64,000 nt of DNA from Mesorhizobium sp. Lineage in GTDB: Bacteria; Pseudomonadota; Alphaproteobacteria; Rhizobiales; Rhizobiaceae. How positions within the stretch are numbered: the stretch's first letter is position 1; every line of letters begins with the position of its first letter. A program made the translations under genes and the position numbers. Shown in pieces: positions 60,684 through 64,000 of this stretch. Below the pieces are notes generated by a model, which was not told the origin of the DNA, made no database searches, and was given only the letters and a program-made list of their open reading frames with translations. The stretch spans positions 124,001 to 188,000 of the forward strand of contig SAJS01000003.1 in the NCBI GenBank assembly GCA_004017535.1, written 5' to 3'.

Positions 60684-62138
60684 ATGTTCGAGGCGATTGC
60701 GAGTCACTGGTCGACGCTTATCCTGGTCCTCTCGCTGGCGATGGCCGCGGTCGGCATCGTGCACGCCATCATGACCAAGGAGGACGTGCGCGCCGCCACC
60801 GGCTGGGTGGGCGTGATGCTTTTGTCACCCTTTATCGGCGCAATCATCTACGCCATCGCCGGCATCAACCGCATCCGTCGCGCGACGATCAGCGCGATGC
60901 GGCCGTCGCCCGACGCCGCCGCCAGGCACGACCGCGACGTCGCGCTGGAAGCCCTGATCAACGCTGAATTCGGCCAGCGCTTCACCGGGCTGAAGACGCT
61001 TGGCGACCGGGTGGCGCGGCGTCCGCTGACCTCCGGAAACACCATCGCGGTGCTCAAGACCGGCGACGAGGCCTATATGGCGATGTGCCGGGCAATTGAC
61101 GCTGCGCAAAGAAGCGTCCTGCTCGAAACCTATATTTTCGACAATGACGCGGTCGGAGCGCTGTTCGTCCAGTCGCTCGGCAGTGCCGTCAAGCGCGGCG
61201 TCACCGTGCGCGTGCTGATCGACGCCGTCGGCGTGCGCTATTCGGTGCCGAGCATCCTGAAACAACTCAGGGAGGCCGACGTCACCGTCGACCTCTTCAA
61301 CGGCAACATCGTCATGGGCCTGAGACTTCCCTATGCCAATCTGAGGACGCACAGGAAGATCCTGGTCGTCGACGGCGCGGTGGCGTTCACGGGAGGCATG
61401 AACATACGAAAGGGATTCTCGGCCGAATTCGCCGGTTCCGACAGTTCGCGCGACACGCATTTCCAGGTCACCGGGCCGGTGGTGGCCGATCTGTTCTCGG
61501 TTGCGGCCGAGGACTGGCGCTTTGCCAACAACGAGGCCTTGAGGGACGGACCCTGGCAGGTCGAGCGCGCCGCGCCGCCGCCCGGGCAGCCGGTGCTGGT
61601 GCGCGCGGTGGCGAGCGGGCCGGACGCCTCCAACGAAACCAACCTGAAGCTGCTGATGGGCGCATTCTCGGTCGCCCGCAAATCGATCCGCATCATGTCG
61701 CCCTATTTCCTGCCGGACCGGGAGTTCATCAGCGCGCTGACCACGGCCGGCCGACGCGGCGTCGAAATCGACATCGTCGTGCCGGCGGTGAACAACCTCT
61801 TCCTCGTCGATCATGCGATGACGGCGCAGTTCGACCAGGTGCTCAAGCATTATTGCCGGGTCTGGCGCCACGAGGGCTCGTTCGACCATTCCAAGCTGAT
61901 GGCGATCGACGGCGTGTGGGCCTATGTCGGCTCTTCCAACCTGGACGCACGCTCGCTGAGGCTGAATTTCGAGATCGACATGGAAGTCCTGGACAAAAAC
62001 TTCGCCGCCGAGATCGACGCCCGCATCGCGGCCGCCATCTCGACCGCCCAGCCGGTGACGCTGGAGACGCTGAAGGCAAGGCCATTCGTAATCCGCGTCT
62101 TCGACCGTTTGCTGTGGCTGGGATCGCCCTATCTTTAG
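60684..62138 (+). CDS. Phospholipase D-family protein, cardiolipin synthase-like
   Basis: 484-residue inner-membrane enzyme of the PLD superfamily. Two N-terminal membrane helices (STLILVLSLAMAAVGIVHA and GVMLLSPFIGAIIYAIAGI) precede two HKD sites: YANLRTHRKILVVDGAVAF with GGMN, and EGSFDHSKLMAIDGVW with GSSNLDARSLRLNFE. This is the Cls layout, joining two phosphatidylglycerols to cardiolipin. The frame starts at 60648, but the ATG at 60684 begins the membrane domain. The EEP-fold gene follows after 23 bp, so they form an operon. Confidence 0.92.
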   Translation: MFEAIASHWSTLILVLSLAMAAVGIVHAIMTKEDVRAATGWVGVMLLSPFIGAIIYAIAGINRIRRATISAMRPSPDAAARHDRDVALEALINAEFGQRFTGLKTLGDRVARRPLTSGNTIAVLKTGDEAYMAMCRAIDAAQRSVLLETYIFDNDAVGALFVQSLGSAVKRGVTVRVLIDAVGVRYSVPSILKQLREADVTVDLFNGNIVMGLRLPYANLRTHRKILVVDGAVAFTGGMNIRKGFSAEFAGSDSSRDTHFQVTGPVVADLFSVAAEDWRFANNEALRDGPWQVERAAPPPGQPVLVRAVASGPDASNETNLKLLMGAFSVARKSIRIMSPYFLPDREFISALTTAGRRGVEIDIVVPAVNNLFLVDHAMTAQFDQVLKHYCRVWRHEGSFDHSKLMAIDGVWAYVGSSNLDARSLRLNFEIDMEVLDKNFAAEIDARIAAAISTAQPVTLETLKARPFVIRVFDRLLWLGSPYL

Positions 62139-62161
62139 AGCAGGAAATCGAAAGCAGGATC

Positions 62162-62971
62162 ATGGAGATAGACGACATCAAAGGACGCAGCCTGCCGGAG
62201 ACCGTGCTCTTGTCGATCCGCGCCAGGAACGCGCGCAAGGCGAAGGCCACGCCCCGCAAGCGCGTCAACGACACTGAAATCGTCGTCGCTTCCTACAACG
62301 TCCACAAATGTATCGGCACGGACCGCAGGTTCGACCCTGACAGGACGGCCCGCGTCATCCGCGAGATCAGCCCCGACGTGATCGCCCTGCAGGAAGCCGA
62401 CAACCGCTTCGGCGACAGGGCCGGGCTGCTCGACCTCGCCCGCCTGGAACTGGAGACGGGACTGGTGCCGGTGCCGGTCTCGGGCAACGGCAAGGGGCAT
62501 GGCTGGCGCGGCAATGTGCTGCTGTTCAAACGCGGCACCGTGCGCGACGTCCACCAGCTCAAGCTGCCGGGACTGGAGCCGCGCGGCGCGCTGGTCGCCG
62601 AAATCGATCTTGACGAGAAACGGTCGCTGCGCGTCATCGCCGCCCATCTCGGTCTTTTGCGCCGCTCGCGCTCCGAACAGGCCCGCGTCGTGCTCGACAT
62701 CATGAGCAGCGCCGATGAAAGGCCGACGCTGCTGCTTGGCGATCTCAACGAATGGCGGCTCGGCAACCGCTCGGCGCTGAATACGCTGCACACGACCTTC
62801 GGGCCGACGCCGCCGGCGGTGCCGACCTTCCCGTCCGGCCTGCCGGTGCTGGCGCTCGACCGCATCATGGGCAACCGGCACGGTTTGGTTTCAGGCGTCG
62901 AGGCGCATGACACGCCGCTGTCGCGCGTCGCCTCCGATCACCTGCCGCTGACGGCTTTCGTGCATTTGTAA
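62162..62971 (+). CDS. Endonuclease/exonuclease/phosphatase (EEP) superfamily hydrolase
   Basis: 269-residue DNase I/Mg2+-phosphodiesterase-fold protein. The EEP motifs are ASYNVHKCIGTDRRFDPDRT, DVIALQEADNRFGD, LLLGDLNEWRL and the final SDHLPLTAFVHL with the catalytic Asp-His. There is no signal peptide, and the basic N-terminus (about residues 17-36) may contact membrane or nucleic acid. It is paired with the cardiolipin-synthase-like gene (23 bp). This pairing recurs in proteobacteria and suggests a role in lipid turnover, which is inferred; a nuclease role is possible. The frame extends upstream to 61853, but the ATG at 62162 fits the domain. Confidence 0.9.
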   Translation: MEIDDIKGRSLPETVLLSIRARNARKAKATPRKRVNDTEIVVASYNVHKCIGTDRRFDPDRTARVIREISPDVIALQEADNRFGDRAGLLDLARLELETGLVPVPVSGNGKGHGWRGNVLLFKRGTVRDVHQLKLPGLEPRGALVAEIDLDEKRSLRVIAAHLGLLRRSRSEQARVVLDIMSSADERPTLLLGDLNEWRLGNRSALNTLHTTFGPTPPAVPTFPSGLPVLALDRIMGNRHGLVSGVEAHDTPLSRVASDHLPLTAFVHL

Positions 62972-62980
62972 CCTGGCGCC

Positions 62981-64000
62981 CTACCCTTCCCTCAGCCAGA
63001 CCAGCATCTCGCCGGGGTCGCGATTGTCCCAGGCAAAATAGGGAACCGCCTTGAGCTTCATCGCCTCAGTCGCCGGCGGCTCGGGACGATAAAGATCCCT
63101 GCCCCAGTTCTCCGTCTCGGCCCGACTGCCGATCGCCGAAAGCGTGACGACGCCGCCGAGCAGGTTTGGCTCCTTGTGTGCCTCCAACCTCGCCTCGCGC
63201 GGCAGGGCGATGCGATGCAGCCCGCCGCCATTGTCGGTTTCCTCGACGCAGTAGACCAGCGGGCCGCGCGCCAGCGCGACACGGCCGATGTCCTGGCGCA
63301 CCTGCGGGTTGGCGAAGAGGCGGGCCATCGACATTTCGAGGTCGAGCTCGACTTTGTCGCCCTGGCGCCATTCGCGCCGGATCGCGGCATAGCCGTCGAC
63401 CGTGGCCGCCTCGAGATCGACCAGCTTGCCGTTGACCCTAAGTGCTGCCTTGCGGCACCAGGCCGGCACGCGCAGATGAAGCGTGAACGCAACCGGCGCC
63501 TCCGGCCCGACCTCGATAGCGACCGCGCCGTCCCACGGATAGTTGCTGGTCTGGACCAGGTTAACCTGGCGGCCGGCGATCTCGAAACGGGCAGTCGAGT
63601 CGCCATAGAGATGCACGGCAAGCGCATCATCGGCGAGGCCGTAGAAAAAGCTGCCGATCGAGGCCACCATGCGGCCGATATTGGGCGGGCAGCACGGGCA
63701 CCGGTGCCATTTCCAGCGGTGGTGCCCGCCCCGGCTCTCCAGCGGGTTCTCGTAGAAGAAAAGCGAGCCGTCGAGCGACAGGCCCGAGATCGAGCCGTTG
63801 TAGAGCGCACGCTCCATCATGTCGGCGTAACGGGCGTTCGGGCCCATGCCGAGCATGCGGCTTGCCCAGAACACCAAGCCGACCGAGGCGCAGGTCTCGG
63901 CATAGGCGGTCTCGTTGGGCAGGTCGTAGTCGCTGGTGAAGCCCTCATTGTGCGCCGACGGTCCGAGGCCGCCGGTGACGTAGAGGCTCTTGGTCATCAG
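62981..64000 (-). CDS. GH127-type glycoside hydrolase (beta-L-arabinofuranosidase family), C-terminal part
   Basis: The minus-strand frame is open to the right window edge, so only the C-terminal 339 or so residues are seen; the family is about 600-650 long. It belongs to DUF1680/GH127. The zinc-site residues known from HypBA1 are visible as the Glu and Cys of NETAYAETCASVGLV and the Cys pair of HRCPCCPPNIGRMV. The beta-sandwich C-terminal half contains FTLHLRVPAWCRKAALRVNG. It probably removes L-arabinofuranose from plant cell-wall glycans. It converges with the EEP gene after 9 bp. The N-terminus and its operon lie outside the window. Confidence 0.9.
   Translation of the reverse strand: MMTKSLYVTGGLGPSAHNEGFTSDYDLPNETAYAETCASVGLVFWASRMLGMGPNARYADMMERALYNGSISGLSLDGSLFFYENPLESRGGHHRWKWHRCPCCPPNIGRMVASIGSFFYGLADDALAVHLYGDSTARFEIAGRQVNLVQTSNYPWDGAVAIEVGPEAPVAFTLHLRVPAWCRKAALRVNGKLVDLEAATVDGYAAIRREWRQGDKVELDLEMSMARLFANPQVRQDIGRVALARGPLVYCVEETDNGGGLHRIALPREARLEAHKEPNLLGGVVTLSAIGSRAETENWGRDLYRPEPPATEAMKLKAVPYFAWDNRDPGEMLVWLREG

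Noticed and set aside
1-64000. Genomic island boundaries, insertion sequences or phage remnants
   Set aside because: No integrase, transposase, tRNA attachment site or flanking direct repeats were seen; only intergenic palindromic repeats.

Overview
The window looks like chromosomal DNA of a Mesorhizobium-type alphaproteobacterium (Rhizobiales). GC content is high and genes are tightly packed on both strands. The lipid A/Kdo gene block carries the Rhizobiales-type small proteins DUF4170 and DUF2093, and the intergenic palindromic repeats are of the kind common in Mesorhizobium. No transposase, integrase, phage gene, rRNA, tRNA or CRISPR array was found. This is inferred from gene content; no database search was possible.

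Layout. 1-3.7 kb: homogentisate (tyrosine) catabolism, hmgA - MBL hydrolase - fumarylacetoacetase, with a divergent MarR gene. 3.8-6.1 kb: threonine catabolism (kbl-tdh). 6.3-10.2 kb: a c-di-GMP GGDEF/EAL protein, a frameshifted polysaccharide deacetylase, and a MarR gene divergent from a small membrane protein. 10.3-17.4 kb: the most distinctive accessory unit. It has a sulfonate-type ABC importer, a HutC/GntR-type regulator, and three dehydrogenases (zinc alcohol dehydrogenase, HisD-like, SDR). The three dehydrogenase families match those of HpsP, HpsN and HpsO in 2,3-dihydroxypropane-1-sulfonate (sulfopropanediol) oxidation. Three copies of one 20-bp near-palindrome lie in front of its transcription units and predict a private GntR regulon. 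17.4-25.8 kb: a dimethylglycine/N-methylproline-demethylase-like flavoenzyme, queF, two paralogous secreted proteins, an orphan Tat-exported solute-binding protein with a non-pyrrolysine MttB-family methyltransferase, and a divergent LysR gene. 25.9-30.8 kb: mutL, a DMT exporter, a LysR gene, a tail-anchored hypothetical protein and DUF2093.

31-37.6 kb: UDP-glucuronate decarboxylase, then (minus strand) pmbA - 3'-nucleotidase-like phosphatase - DUF4170 - LPLAT - waaA - lpxK, an envelope lipid A/Kdo unit. 38-48.6 kb: a methyltransferase-glycosyltransferase fusion, divergent epmA/efp, a bacterial phytochelatin-synthase-like protease, an MFS transporter, an acyltransferase-3 membrane protein, a beta-propeller protein, a TPR-wHTH regulator and a DUF899 protein. 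48.6-56.3 kb: two adjacent hybrid histidine kinases, one a 1898-residue cytoplasmic protein with a long 92-residue HAMP repeat array. 56.7-60.6 kb: a second sulfonate ABC importer with an SsuD monooxygenase. 60.7-64 kb: a cardiolipin-synthase-like phospholipase D protein, an EEP-fold hydrolase and the C-terminal part of a GH127-type glycosidase cut by the window edge.

Themes. Two separate organosulfonate systems (oxidation of a sulfonated diol, and oxygenolytic desulfonation) plus methylated-amine genes suggest a soil or plant-associated bacterium scavenging plant-derived sulfonates and betaines. Several regulators sit beside recognisable operators: a MarR double palindrome, two LysR T-N11-A boxes overlapping their own start codons, and the three GntR sites.
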